64,000 nt of DNA, taken from contig JAVSMW010000003.1 of the NCBI GenBank assembly GCA_032027005.1, forward strand, positions 150,154 through 214,153. Reading direction: 5' to 3'. The notes beneath the pieces were generated by a model. It made no database searches, was not told where the DNA came from, and saw only the letters and a list, made by a program, of their open reading frames with translations. Positions 33,931 through 43,957 of this stretch are shown here, piece by piece. Origin of the DNA: JAVSMW01 sp032027005 (GTDB lineage Bacteria; Bacillota; Thermincolia; Thermincolales; UBA2595). A program made the translations under genes and the position numbers. Position 1 is the stretch's first letter, and each line of letters begins with the position of its first letter.

Positions 33931-34602
33931 ATGAGTAAATCACAAACAAAATCTAAACAGCGTATTACCGACCACGGCGAAGTGTTCACTGCCGAACGAG
34001 AGGTCAACGCTATGCTTGATCTTGTAAAGCAGGAAACTGAGCGTATTGAGAGTCGCTTTCTCGAACCAGCCTGCGGCGACGGAAACTTTCTTGCGGAGAT
34101 ACTGCGGCGCAAGCTCACTGTGGTGAAGTCACGTTATGGCAAACACGCCGCTGACTATGAGCGCTATTCCGTTATCGCCGTCACGAGCATTTACGGCGTT
34201 GACATATTGCAGGACAATGTTGAAGATTGCCGTAAGCGGTTGTTTGAAATTTGGGACAAGGATTACACCGCTATCTGCAAAAAAGAAGCTAACGATGATT
34301 GCCGTGAGGCAGTGCGTTATATCCTACGGCACAACATTCTCTGTGGCGATGCCCTAACCCTTAAACAAGCAGATGATTCACCGATTATCTTTGCCGAGTG
34401 GTCAGCTGTGAATGGGTGCATGATGAAACGACGTGATTTCCGACTTGACCAGATGTTAGAGGGACATACGCCAAATATGCAGCTCGACTTGTTCACGAGC
34501 AAAGCCGAATGGGAATACGACGAGGAAATTCAGGCTTTCATTCCCTTGCCGATAAGGGAGTTTCCGCCAACACATTACAGGAGGGTGCAGCAATATGAAT
34601 AG
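33931..34602 (+). CDS. N6-adenine methylase-like protein, lacking NPPY
   Basis: 223 aa from the ATG at 33931 (GGGAGG site). It has the SAM-binding motif I as FLEPACGDGNFLAEIL, after GEVFTAEREVNAML, which is typical of type I/IIG methylases. No NPPY catalytic motif is present: after motif I it diverges into ILCGDALTL and ends. It is thus a partial methylase domain that may act with the next protein, whose start it overlaps by eight bases. Confidence 0.8.
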   Translation: MSKSQTKSKQRITDHGEVFTAEREVNAMLDLVKQETERIESRFLEPACGDGNFLAEILRRKLTVVKSRYGKHAADYERYSVIAVTSIYGVDILQDNVEDCRKRLFEIWDKDYTAICKKEANDDCREAVRYILRHNILCGDALTLKQADDSPIIFAEWSAVNGCMMKRRDFRLDQMLEGHTPNMQLDLFTSKAEWEYDEEIQAFIPLPIREFPPTHYRRVQQYE

Positions 34603-36124
34603 TGCTGATTTTTATACGAACACATATAATCCCGATGTTCTTTCCTGCATTGCAAATCTCTCAAACGATGAAGTGTTTACACCGCCTACAATTGTAAACA
34701 AGATTCTTGATATGCTGCCGCAGGAGCTCTTCAGCGACAAGACTGCAACTTTTCTTGATCCTGCTTGCAAATCTGGCGTGTTCCTGCGGGAAATTGCAAA
34801 ACGTCTGCTTGTTGGTCTTGAGGATGATATTCCTAACTTACAGGAGCGCATTAACCATATATTCAAGAAACAGCTATTTGGCATTGCTATTACAGAAATA
34901 ACCTCATTATTATCAAGACGGAGCGTATATTGCTCGAAGTATCCGAATGGTAAATATTCTATTGCTCTCTTTGATGACGCCGAGGGGAATATCCGATTTA
35001 AGAAAATTAAGCACAGGTGGACAAGCGATAAATGTGGATACTGTGGTGCATCAAAATCAGAATATGACCGTGACGAAGCATTAGAAACACATGCCTATGA
35101 GTTGATACATACCACAAGACCGGAGGAGATTTTCAATATGAAATTTGATGTAATTATCGGTAACCCGCCGTATCAGTTGAGTACAGGCGGTTCTGGGGTG
35201 CAGGCGACACCAATATATAATAAGTTTATTCAACAGGCGAAAAAGCTTAATCCACGATACTTATCGATGATTGTTCCTGCTCGTTGGTTTTCAGGAGGTT
35301 TTGGTTTGGATGCTTTCCGTAACGAAATGTTAAATGACCAATCATTACGAATAATACACGATTATCCAGTAGCAGATGATTGCTTTTCGGGTGTTCAAAT
35401 TAAAGGAGGTGTTTGCTACTTTCTATGGGATAGAGATAACAAAGGGGACTGTACAGTTTATACTCACCGAGGAGATGCAGTTGGCAAGCCAGAGACAAGG
35501 CCATTGCTAGAGAACAATTGTGATACTTTTATCAGATATAATGAGGCTGTAGATATTCTTCATAAAGTTCGAAAATACAATGAACCAACAATGGACACTC
35601 TAGTTAGTTCTCAGAGGCCTTTTGGGTTGCCTACAAGTTTTGTTGGACAAAGTAAGCAAAGACCTGAAGATATTATTGTTTATGGTAACAAAGGCACTTC
35701 ATACTATCCTCGAAATTTAATTGAAAAATTGCAAGAAATGATTGATGAGTATAAAGTATTTATCCCTGCAGCCGGAAGTGGAAGCGACAATTTCCCTCAT
35801 CCCATTCTCGGAAAACCATTTTTCGGCGATAAAAAAACAGCATGTTCTGAAACCTATGTAGTTATAGGAGCTTTTAGAAACAAAACAGAATGTGAGAATG
35901 TAATCTCATATATATCAACACGTTTCTTTCGGTTTTTGGTAATGCTCAAAAAACCTACACAGCATGCACTAAAAAAAGTTTACTCTCTTGTCCCCATCCA
36001 AGACTTCTCCGAACCTTGGACAGATGAAAAACTATATGCTAAATACGGCATTACAGAGGATGAGATTAAGTTTATCGAAAGCATGATACGTCCAATGGAT
36101 TTAGGCGGTGATGATGATGAGTAA
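34595..36124 (+). CDS. Eco57I-type DNA adenine methyltransferase
   Basis: 509 aa. The start DEVFTPPTIVNKILDML, motif I FLDPACKSGVFLREIAKRL and the catalytic NPPY (IIGNPPYQLSTGG, about residue 190) mark a complete N6-adenine methylase of the Eco57I group. A zinc-finger-like CGYCGASKSEYD lies near residue 148, and the C-terminal half likely recognises DNA. It is the central modification enzyme of the operon. Start and stop overlap both neighbours. Confidence 0.9.
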   Translation: MNSADFYTNTYNPDVLSCIANLSNDEVFTPPTIVNKILDMLPQELFSDKTATFLDPACKSGVFLREIAKRLLVGLEDDIPNLQERINHIFKKQLFGIAITEITSLLSRRSVYCSKYPNGKYSIALFDDAEGNIRFKKIKHRWTSDKCGYCGASKSEYDRDEALETHAYELIHTTRPEEIFNMKFDVIIGNPPYQLSTGGSGVQATPIYNKFIQQAKKLNPRYLSMIVPARWFSGGFGLDAFRNEMLNDQSLRIIHDYPVADDCFSGVQIKGGVCYFLWDRDNKGDCTVYTHRGDAVGKPETRPLLENNCDTFIRYNEAVDILHKVRKYNEPTMDTLVSSQRPFGLPTSFVGQSKQRPEDIIVYGNKGTSYYPRNLIEKLQEMIDEYKVFIPAAGSGSDNFPHPILGKPFFGDKKTACSETYVVIGAFRNKTECENVISYISTRFFRFLVMLKKPTQHALKKVYSLVPIQDFSEPWTDEKLYAKYGITEDEIKFIESMIRPMDLGGDDDE

Positions 36125-37190
36125 AAAGAAGTCTCCCGAGAAGAAAAGCATTCGTTCCTCCGCTGCTGAGTATCTGACATACATTGCTGCTACAGGTGAT
36201 AATCCTGAAAGCGTTGAAATGCGTTATGAAGACGAGAACATCTGGCTCACGCAAAAAATGCTTGCAACGCTATATAACGTAGAGGTTCATACCGTAAATG
36301 AGCATATTTCTAAAATTTATGCAGATGGAGAGCTTGCACAGGAGGCAACTATTCGGAATTTCCGAATAGTTCAAACAGAAGGTTCACGTCAGGTAAGCCG
36401 CGAAGTTAAGCATTATAACCTGCAGATGATTATTGCCGTAGGCTTTAAAGTGAATAACGAGCGTGCTGTGCAGTTTCGTAAATGGGCGAATCATATCGTG
36501 AAGGATTACACCATCAAAGGCTTCGCTATGGACGATGAGCGCCTGAAAAACGGTGGCTCCATTCTGACAGAGCAGTATTTTGAAGAGCAGCTCCAGCGCA
36601 TTCGTGAAATCCGCCTGAGTGAACGTAAGTTTTATCAAAAAATAACCGATATTTATGCCACCGCTATCGATTACGATGTTACAGCGAATGCTACAAAGCG
36701 CTTTTTTGCCACAGTACAAAACAAACTCCATTGGGCGATTCATGGGCAGACCGCTTCAGAGGTGATCTATACTCGTGCAAACGCGGAAAAAGAGCATATG
36801 GGTCTAACTACATGGAAAGACGCACCGCATGGAAAAATTCAAAAATTTGATGTTTCTGTAGCAAAAAATTACCTGACTGAATTTGAAATGGGGCAACTTC
36901 AGCGTCTGGTTTCTGCTTATTTAGATATTGCCGAGGATATGGCGCTGCGACACATACCCATGACAATGCAGGATTGGGAAACTCGACTGAATGGTTTCAT
37001 ACAGGCAACAGACCGTGCCGTTCTGCAGGATGCAGGAAAAGTGACAGCGGAAATAGCTAAAGCTCACGCTGAAGCTGAATTTGAAAAGTATCGGATTGTA
37101 CAGGACAGGCTGTTTGAAAGCGATTTTGATAGGCAAATCAAGCTCCTTGAACAGCAAATAAAGATAACGGAGGGTGACGATAATGGCTAA
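36117..37190 (+). CDS. rhuM: RhuM family protein
   Basis: About 357 aa. It has the RhuM features: NIWLTQKMLATLYNV, HISKIYADGEL, ATIRNFRIVQTEG, YNLQMIIAVGFKV and QFRKWANHIVKDY, with helical Fic-like C-terminus. RhuM genes occur as lone virulence-associated genes and inside restriction or phage-defence clusters. Here it sits between the methylase and the helicase-nuclease, overlapping both. Its role in such systems is not established. The methylase stop overlaps its start. Confidence 0.88.
   Translation: MSKKKSPEKKSIRSSAAEYLTYIAATGDNPESVEMRYEDENIWLTQKMLATLYNVEVHTVNEHISKIYADGELAQEATIRNFRIVQTEGSRQVSREVKHYNLQMIIAVGFKVNNERAVQFRKWANHIVKDYTIKGFAMDDERLKNGGSILTEQYFEEQLQRIREIRLSERKFYQKITDIYATAIDYDVTANATKRFFATVQNKLHWAIHGQTASEVIYTRANAEKEHMGLTTWKDAPHGKIQKFDVSVAKNYLTEFEMGQLQRLVSAYLDIAEDMALRHIPMTMQDWETRLNGFIQATDRAVLQDAGKVTAEIAKAHAEAEFEKYRIVQDRLFESDFDRQIKLLEQQIKITEGDDNG
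36348..36370. repeat. Perfect 11-1-11 palindrome inside rhuM
   Basis: ACTATTCGGAA-T-TTCCGAATAGT lies in codons for TIRNFRIV. It is unusual to find so perfect a dyad in a coding region. Confidence 0.7.
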
Positions 37191-40107
37191 AGAATTTTTT
37201 CCGCTTCGGCCAGAAGCTCATCCCGCAATATATGCCTATGAGGATAGTAATCCCGAATATCGTGGTTTGCTCAAAGTGGGTTATACCGCTATCAACGTTG
37301 AAAAGCGTGTGGAACAGCAATACCCAACAAAGCGACCGGATGGAAAGAAACCTTATCGCATAGTGTTTGCTGAATCTGCAATGTACTCCGACGGCAGTTC
37401 TTTCACAGACCATGACATTCACCGCGTACTGAAAAAGAAGGGATTCGCAAGTGTAGGCGGTGAGTGGTTTCGTTGCACGGTTGATGATGTTAAAGCGGCA
37501 TACATAGCAGTTAGGGATCGTACCGAAAACGAGGAAAACCGCACCCGTGATTTCAAAATGAGACCGGAGCAGGATGAAGCTGTCAATAAGACCATTGAAT
37601 ACTACAAATCTGCGGCAAAAGAGAAAACTCAGCGTACCGCAAAATTTCTTTGGAATGCAAAGATGCGTTTCGGGAAAACTTTTGCCGCTTACCAACTGGC
37701 AAAGCGCATGGGTATGACAAAGATTTTGATTTTAACATTCAAGCCTGCTGTTGCGTCAGCGTGGAGTGAGGATTTATTAACTCATGTCGACTTCGAAGGA
37801 TGGCAATTCATCAGTAAAGATGGTATGGCTTATGAGGATGCTGATGCAACAAAACCAATAGTATGTTTTGGATCGTTCCAGGATTATCTCGGCACTAATG
37901 ATTCGGGTGGTATTAAGGCTAAAAATGAATGGGTTCATACGACGAATTGGGATTTGGTTATTTTCGATGAATATCACTTTGGCGCATGGAGGGAAAACGC
38001 CAGAAAATTATTCGAGCAGGAAGATGAGGACTCTTACGATTCTCTCGACATTGAAAAATATAAGCAAGAAGAAGCTGATAACGCCTATAACGAAACCTTC
38101 CTGCCGATCACAACGAGCAGATATTTATATCTCTCCGGAACACCGTTTCGTGCCATCAACTCCGGCGAGTTTATTGAGGATCAGATATACAATTGGACAT
38201 ATTCAGACGAGCAAAGGGCGAAGGAAAATTGGGGAGACACTCCGGATAATCCTTATGCCTCCCTCCCACGCATGGTGATGATGACTTATAAAATCCCCGA
38301 CAGTATACGCCAGATAGCGATGCAGGGGGAGTTTGACGAATTTGACCTTAATGTATTCTTCTCCGCCAAAGGCAGAGGTGATGAGGCAAAATTCGTGTAC
38401 GAGAATGAAGTTCAGAAGTGGCTTGACTTGATTCGCGGGGCTTACCTTGGGACGACGACAGACGATTTGAAGCTTGGCGCCAAAAAACCGGAGATGCCCT
38501 ATTCCAACAACAGGTTGTTGAGTATTTTGACGCACACATTATGGTTTCTGCCAAATGTCTCCTCTTGTTTTGCTATGAAAAACCTGCTATTACAACGGCA
38601 AAATACCTTTTTTCATGACTACAAAGTGAATGTCTGTGCCGGAAGCGGCGCCGGTATCGGCGTGGGTGCACTGGAGCCTGTACAAAAATCAATGGGTGAT
38701 CCATTGAAAACAAAAACGATTACCCTTTCATGCGGCAAGCTCACAACCGGTGTAACAGTCAAACCCTGGACAGGTATCTTTATGCTTCGAAATCTATCAA
38801 GCCCTGAAACATACTTTCAGGCAGCTTTCCGTGTGCAAAGCCCTTGGGAGATTGATACCGGAGCAGGAAATCGTGAGATTATGAAGCACGAGTGTTATGT
38901 GTTCGATTTTGCGTTGGATCGCGCACTGAAACAAATATCCGATTACAGCTGTCGCCTTAATGTGAACGAGGGTAACCCAGAAAAGAAGGTTGAGGAATTT
39001 ATCAATTTCCTGCCGGTCATTGCTTATGACGGTAGCACCATGAAGCAGATATCCGCAAGCGACATACTTGATATTGCTATGGCGGGAACTTCGGCGACGT
39101 TGCTGGCTCGTCGTTGGGAAAGCGCCCTGCTCGTCAATGTGGATAATGAAACACTTTCGCGGCTTATGGCCAATGAGGATGCAATGCGCGCACTTATGAG
39201 CATCGAAGGATTCCGCAGCTTGAATTCCGATATTCAGACAATCATCAACCTGTCCGATGCAGTAAAGAAGGCAAAGAATAAAGGAGAAAAGCTCACACCG
39301 AAGGAGAAAAAAGAACTCTCCGATGAGGAGAAGGAATATAAATCGAAGCGTAAGCTGATTCAGGAAAAACTCATCAAATTTGCCACCCGTGTTCCTGTAT
39401 TCATGTATCTAACGGACTTCCGCGAGTATAGCCTGAAAGATGTCATCACGCAACTTGAGCCTGGACTGTTCAAAAGGGTTACGGGTTTGAACGTCAAAGA
39501 CTTCGAGTTGCTTGTGTCACTGGGTGTATTCAACGGGCCGCTCATGAATGACGCTGTATATAAATTTAAAAGGTATGAGGATTCAAGCCTCAGTTATACA
39601 GGCATAAATAAACATGAAGGCGAGAATGTCGGCGGCTATGATACTGTCCTCACTTCTGATGAATATAAAAAATTGTTTGCGTCACAGCAGGTATCACTGG
39701 CTGCCGTAATACAGAATTTTGATGACATACCGGATGTAATTGACGATTATGAAGACCATGACGAAGAGGATGATGTTCCTGAAGAGAAACCTGCAAAACC
39801 ATCAAAAGCCGTGGTAAAAACGACATTTATTAAACCGGAAATACGAACACCGATACTTCAACCAGCAACAAAAGTTGCAGATCCTGCCGGAAGTTCGTAT
39901 CAAACCAATAAAAACAATCAGGAAATTTCTACAATCGATTACTCTGAAATCAAGCCTGGATCATCAATCACACACAAGTCTTTCGGAAATGGCAAGGTTG
40001 TAAGAATAACTGAAGATAAAATAATTGTGTCTTTTGGAAAAGCGGAAAAAATGTTTCTTTTCCCTGATGCTATAAAGAATGGATTTTTGAAGACTGAGAA
40101 ACATTGA
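37183..40107 (+). CDS. GIY-YIG-like nuclease fused to SF2 helicase, restriction subunit
   Basis: 974 aa from the ATG at 37183 (GGAGGG site). Residues ~10-110 look like a T5orf172/GIY-YIG domain (AIYAYED...LLKVGYT...HRVLKKKGF). An SF2 helicase follows with RFGKTFAAY (Walker A-like), LVIFDEYHFG (DEYH box), LYLSGTPFRA and a C-terminal helicase motif GKLTTGVTVKPW plus ETYFQAAFRVQSPW. Near the end are an acidic linker and a small PcrA-tail-like domain (SITHKSFGNGKVVRI). It fits a restriction enzyme that translocates on DNA. It overlaps rhuM by eight bases. Confidence 0.85.
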   Translation: MAKEFFPLRPEAHPAIYAYEDSNPEYRGLLKVGYTAINVEKRVEQQYPTKRPDGKKPYRIVFAESAMYSDGSSFTDHDIHRVLKKKGFASVGGEWFRCTVDDVKAAYIAVRDRTENEENRTRDFKMRPEQDEAVNKTIEYYKSAAKEKTQRTAKFLWNAKMRFGKTFAAYQLAKRMGMTKILILTFKPAVASAWSEDLLTHVDFEGWQFISKDGMAYEDADATKPIVCFGSFQDYLGTNDSGGIKAKNEWVHTTNWDLVIFDEYHFGAWRENARKLFEQEDEDSYDSLDIEKYKQEEADNAYNETFLPITTSRYLYLSGTPFRAINSGEFIEDQIYNWTYSDEQRAKENWGDTPDNPYASLPRMVMMTYKIPDSIRQIAMQGEFDEFDLNVFFSAKGRGDEAKFVYENEVQKWLDLIRGAYLGTTTDDLKLGAKKPEMPYSNNRLLSILTHTLWFLPNVSSCFAMKNLLLQRQNTFFHDYKVNVCAGSGAGIGVGALEPVQKSMGDPLKTKTITLSCGKLTTGVTVKPWTGIFMLRNLSSPETYFQAAFRVQSPWEIDTGAGNREIMKHECYVFDFALDRALKQISDYSCRLNVNEGNPEKKVEEFINFLPVIAYDGSTMKQISASDILDIAMAGTSATLLARRWESALLVNVDNETLSRLMANEDAMRALMSIEGFRSLNSDIQTIINLSDAVKKAKNKGEKLTPKEKKELSDEEKEYKSKRKLIQEKLIKFATRVPVFMYLTDFREYSLKDVITQLEPGLFKRVTGLNVKDFELLVSLGVFNGPLMNDAVYKFKRYEDSSLSYTGINKHEGENVGGYDTVLTSDEYKKLFASQQVSLAAVIQNFDDIPDVIDDYEDHDEEDDVPEEKPAKPSKAVVKTTFIKPEIRTPILQPATKVADPAGSSYQTNKNNQEISTIDYSEIKPGSSITHKSFGNGKVVRITEDKIIVSFGKAEKMFLFPDAIKNGFLKTEKH

Positions 40108-40177
40108 CAAGATTTATGGATTGATGGGCTATTGTTGTAGTGGAGTATCAGATGTATTGCATGGTAGGAGGGGTTTT

Positions 40178-41138
40178 ATGGCATTAAAGAAAGTAAAAAT
40201 AGAAAACTTTAAAATCTACAATGATGTTTTCGCTGGAACTGAATCCAGGCTTGAATATTCTCGTTGGAGATAATGAAGTTCCGTTCCACTATATCGGCAA
40301 AGGCGAACAGTGTATTATAAAAACAAGATTGGCTCTGTCAGACAAAAAAGCGAAAGAGGCCTCAATCATACTGATGGAGGAGCCGGAAAATCATCTCACT
40401 CACTCACGGCTGAATCAATTGCTTAATATTATCAAGGCGGAATGCGAGGATAGGCAGGTTGTTATCTCAACGCATAGCAGCTTTGTTGCAAATAAACTTG
40501 ACCTATCAAACCTAATATGTTTGACCTGTGGCAATAAATTAAAATTGTCGCAGGTTTCTGAAAAGACCCGTTTATTTTTCGAAAAATTGCCCGGATATGA
40601 TACATTGCGATTGGTATTGAGCCAAAAAGCAATCCTTGTGGAAGGCGCCTCTGATGAGCTCGTTATTCAAAAGGCATACATGAAAGCGCATGATGGGAAG
40701 CTTCCAATCGAGGACGGTATCGATGTAATTAGCGTAGGAACAGCATTTTTAAGATTTTTGGAGGTCGCCAATAGACTAAATAAAGTTGTCGCCGTGGTCA
40801 CAGACAATGATGGAAATATAAAGGCACTTGAAAAAAAGTATGATGATTTTCTCGGTAAAAATAAAAAGGACAACATCCTGATTTCATACGATAAATCAGA
40901 TCGGTCAGAAGCAGGATTAGCAGATTACAACTACAATACTTTAGAAAACTTGATGCTTCTTTCAAATGATCGCCAAAAATTGAACTCGGTATTAGGAACT
41001 AAATATACTTCCGATGACGACCTGCGGAAATACATGAAAAATAACAAAACCGATTGTGCTTTAGCCATTTTTGACTGGGATAGTGATATTGCTTTTCCGC
41101 AGTACATAACGGAGGCGATTGATCATGTGTGCAAATAA
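40178..41138 (+). pseudogene. gajA: GajA-like OLD-family ATPase/TOPRIM, frameshifted and internally deleted
   Basis: The start MALKKVKIENFKIYNDVF matches OLD/GajA ATPases but then shifts frame near 40230; the other frame continues SLELNPGLNILVGDNE (the strand before and the start of Walker A) and jumps directly to VPFHYIGKGEQC. The ABC signature, Walker B (IILMEEPENHL), the H-switch (STHSSF) and the TOPRIM domain (ILVEGASDE, VTDNDGN) follow. So the Walker A Gly-Lys-Ser and roughly 200 residues are lost. Gabija GajA is an ATP-regulated nuclease; this copy is surely dead. Confidence 0.8.
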
Positions 41139-42237
41139 ACTGTTTATTGCTACCGCCGGTTCGGGAAAGACAACACATATCATTAAAAAAGTAATGAATG
41201 ACTTGTCCTCAAAAGTGCTTATTACAACCTTTACTCAGGCAAATGAGCAGTCAATTCGAAGGAAACTTGCTGAGGCAAACAAAGGATGTATCCCTCCCAA
41301 TGTGACTGTGCAGACTTGGTTTTCATTCCTAATTGAACATGGTGTAAAGCCATATCAATATTGGGATGAACGGGTAATGGGTATGGAATTAACCGCTACT
41401 GCATCTGGATTTAGATATATGAATAAGAAATTCCCTGTTTATTGGGGCGAAGATAATTTTTATAAGTATTATTTTAATTCGAGGATGGATGTTTACTCTG
41501 ACAAATTATCTAAGCTGGTTTTTAGGTGTAACGAGGAATCTGGCGGCTACGTTATAAAACGACTTGAGAAAATATTCAGCCATATTTACATAGATGAAGT
41601 CCAGGATATGGCTGGCTGGGATTTAGAGCTAATTATGTTGTTTATGCAAAGCTCCTTGAGCCTTACGATGGTTGGCGATCCGCGCCAAACAGTTTACCTT
41701 ACTCACCATGATAAAAAATATCAGAAGTATACGAACGGCAAGATAAAAGATTTCATCCAGACTAAATGCAAAAAGATACCTTGTGACATTGATGAAACGA
41801 CATTAAATGTATCTCATCGAAACTCAGCGGAAATTTGTGCGCTTTCTTCAAAGCTGTTTCCTAATTTACCCGAATGCAAATCACAGTTATCTCTGACGGA
41901 TGATCATATGGGTATCTTTTTTGTGAAGAATAGCGATTTTAACAATTATTATTGTAGATATAACCCGATGCAGTTGCGCTATAATAATTCGACCACGCCA
42001 ATAGCAAATGGTGCTGTTATGAATTTTGGCGAAGCTAAAGGGCTTGACTTTAATCATGTTGTAATCTACCCTACCAAGGATATGCTTAAGTGGCTATGCT
42101 CTGGAAACTGCCAGTTAGAGGAAACCACAAGGGCGAAGTTATACGTTGCTATAACTCGTGCATTCTTTAGCGTGGGTATTGTTGTCGAAGACGATTTTAA
42201 TAAAACCGTTCCTGGAATAACGCTGTGGGCGAGCTAA
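41124..42237 (+). CDS. gajB: GajB-like UvrD-family helicase
   Basis: About 370 aa, starting within the end of the gajA remnant. SF1 motifs: Walker A ATAGSGKTTHI, motif II IYIDEVQDMAG, motif III MVGDPRQTVY, motif IV-like NVSHRN, and C-terminal FGEAKGLDF and YVAITRAFFSV. It is shorter than the ~490 aa I recall for Gabija GajB, but the motif set is whole. Because the partner GajA is broken, the system cannot work as Gabija unless GajB acts alone. Confidence 0.82.
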
Positions 42238-42766
42238 ATACTGAAAAATTTTTCAGACTAAAAAGGAGATTTTATGATTGATGATAATAGCTTTAAAGTA
42301 ACTTTAATTAAAGCACTTGAGCATAAAGCAAATAGTAATCCTTCATTTAGCACAGATAAAATGTGGGAAGTCATTATGACGCTCCCAAGATGAAATTTGT
42401 ATATTGAAGAAACAGGAATCTTCACAAGACGCGAATGGAATACTTATTGTTCTATTCTTCATATTCAGGCCCCAATCGATAAGCAAGATTCCTTTATTAA
42501 AGAAAAAGACAAGATTTTAGATATAGCCGAAAGTATTTACGGAAGACAAGGAGATAATTATTTAACCAATATTGATATTGGAATATTGATTGAGCATTAT
42601 GAGGTAATAGATTTTTCTTCAATTTCATTGACAGAAGTTATAGCAAAAGCAATAGCTGACGCAGAATTGCTAATGAGTCAAGGAAAATATGACTCTGCAT
42701 TTGATAGGGTGCACACAGCGTTTCATGGGTATTTAAGGAAGGTTCTCGAAAATAGAAATGTAAATC

Positions 42767-43453
42767 CTCAATGGCATACTTTAACCTTCCTTCAGGGATT
42801 TGTGCCGCAACCTTCTCAATTAAAGTAGGCCCAATATCTCCGTCATTGATGTTGGCAGGCGTGACTTCAATGGCTAACGGTAACTCGCTCGAGGTATCTA
42901 CAGCTAAATGAATCTTGTAGCCAAACCAGGTGATCTTGTTTCTAAACGTGTCGTATTTGGCTCCCCAAGTCGCGTTACCTGTTTTTTGGCTTTTGGATTT
43001 GGGTTGTTTTTTCTCATAAGCATCGATAGCTGTGCTGTCAATAGCGATGGTTTCACCGACTACGATGTTTGCGTCTAAACACTGTTGTACCAAGTCATTA
43101 AATAGCTTTTGAGCAATCTCTTTTTCAACGATCTGACCAAATACCCGACTGAATGTAGCGATTGAAGGAATCCGCTTCGGTAATTCGAATCCACACTGAT
43201 ACCGAAAACGTATATCGCTGACCAAGCGATCACGAAGGGCGGTGAATTCTGAGATGTTTTCGAAAGGAGCGATAAGAAGTGCTCTAAGAATGGCTTCGCG
43301 ATTTTCAGGTTTTCTTCCTCGGCTTGACTTGGATTGTAACTCTTTAGTATAGGGTCGAAGGTTCAATACACTAAAAAAGAGTTTTAACCGATGTTCTGAT
43401 TCAATTTCCAACCATTGCTCGAAGGAAAATAGATTTTGTTGGAGAATATACAA
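42767..43453 (-). pseudogene. Transposase, C-terminally truncated (DDE, IS5/IS1182-like)
   Basis: Start at 43453 (GGAAG upstream): MYILQQNLFSFEQWLEI. The N-terminal domain has RGRKPENREAILRALL, then FELPKRIPSIATFSRVF. The DDE core begins with AIDSTAIDAYEKK (first Asp) and continues KIHLAVDTSSELPLA (second region) up to LIEKVAAQIPEGRLKYAI, after which the last Glu region is replaced by Abi sequence read backwards. About 225 of an expected ~330+ residues remain, so it cannot transpose alone. Confidence 0.8.
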
Positions 43454-43590
43454 AGTGACTTCACTTCCTTATTTGGGGTTTTTCGGGTTTGGTCACTTGG
43501 AAAATTCTCCGTATTTGGGGTGAAGTCCTTTTTTATGCCCTTAAAAACCTTGGTAATCAAGGGATTATAAAACTGCAAAAGGCTCACATA
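42767..43590 (-). mobile_element. Truncated insertion sequence, IS5/IS1182-like
   Basis: Transposase on the minus strand with its 5' flank (to ~43590). The 3' third and its end are missing: transposase sequence stops at about 42767 within the Abi gene. Ends could not be resolved by eye. Confidence 0.65.
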
Positions 43591-43690
43591 ACAGGGAAGC
43601 TGAGTTTGCCATTAGATTAATAAAAGATTTATCGGATTATATTAATAGCATTGTATAATTCCAATCCGTTGTATTCCATTTTAAAGCGAA

Positions 43691-43779
43691 GGAGAGGCGC
43701 TATCCCTTGCGGGATAACGCCTCTCTCTTGCTTTTCCGTATCGGTTTGGGGTATGGTTCAATAAGTTTCCCTATTAAAC
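43691..43779 (+). repeat. Direct repeat copy 1 (element-end repeat with hairpin)
   Basis: Contains hairpin GAGAGGCG-x-TATCCC/GGGATA-ACGCCTCTC, then TTTTCCGTATCGGTTTG, GGGTATGGTTCAATAAG and TTTCCCTATTAA. It matches copy 2 at 44562-44649 almost exactly. Confidence 0.85.
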
Positions 43780-43957
43780 CGTGCCTTTAGGCGGCTTTCT
43801 GCTTTTCTGTGTTACCTATTTTGTGTTCTTAGGTTTTCTCGATTTAGCTTTTAAGTACTTTGCACCCAAATTTTAACATTTCATTCTTGTGCAGGGTATT
43901 TACAATGCACATATTTCTTGATATATTGAATATACTAAAGCAAAGGAGTTGATGATT

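Larger units (their letters stand above)
42274..43659 (+). pseudogene. Abi_C-type abortive infection gene, nonsense-mutated and split by an IS
   Basis: ATG at 42274 with AAAAGGAG starts MIDDNSFKVTL. A TGA at 42391-42393 interrupts the frame (LPR-stop-NLYIEETGIF) and it then reads on through KYDSAFDRVHTAFHGYLRKV, the Abi_C signature, to about 42766, where transposase sequence begins. After the IS (about 43585) the final ~20 residues resume (NREAEFAIRLIKDLSDYINS) to a TAA near 43657. Some 80 residues are missing, so insertion came with deletion. Non-functional. Confidence 0.75.

Noticed and set aside
42391..42393. In-frame TGA in the Abi gene as another selenocysteine codon
   Set aside because: No cysteine is expected there in the family, no clear SECIS hairpin follows, and the gene is also broken by an IS, so a nonsense mutation is the better reading.
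42638..42766. Transposase reading frame extending to 42638
   Set aside because: This part is the antisense of the Abi gene; transposase similarity ends near residue 225.
27882..43748. The 17-base repeat near the recombinase and at 43732 as the true att sites of the element
   Set aside because: The copies are inverted relative to each other and internal to the longer terminal repeats; I kept the outer A-tract CTTGCATC repeats as ends.
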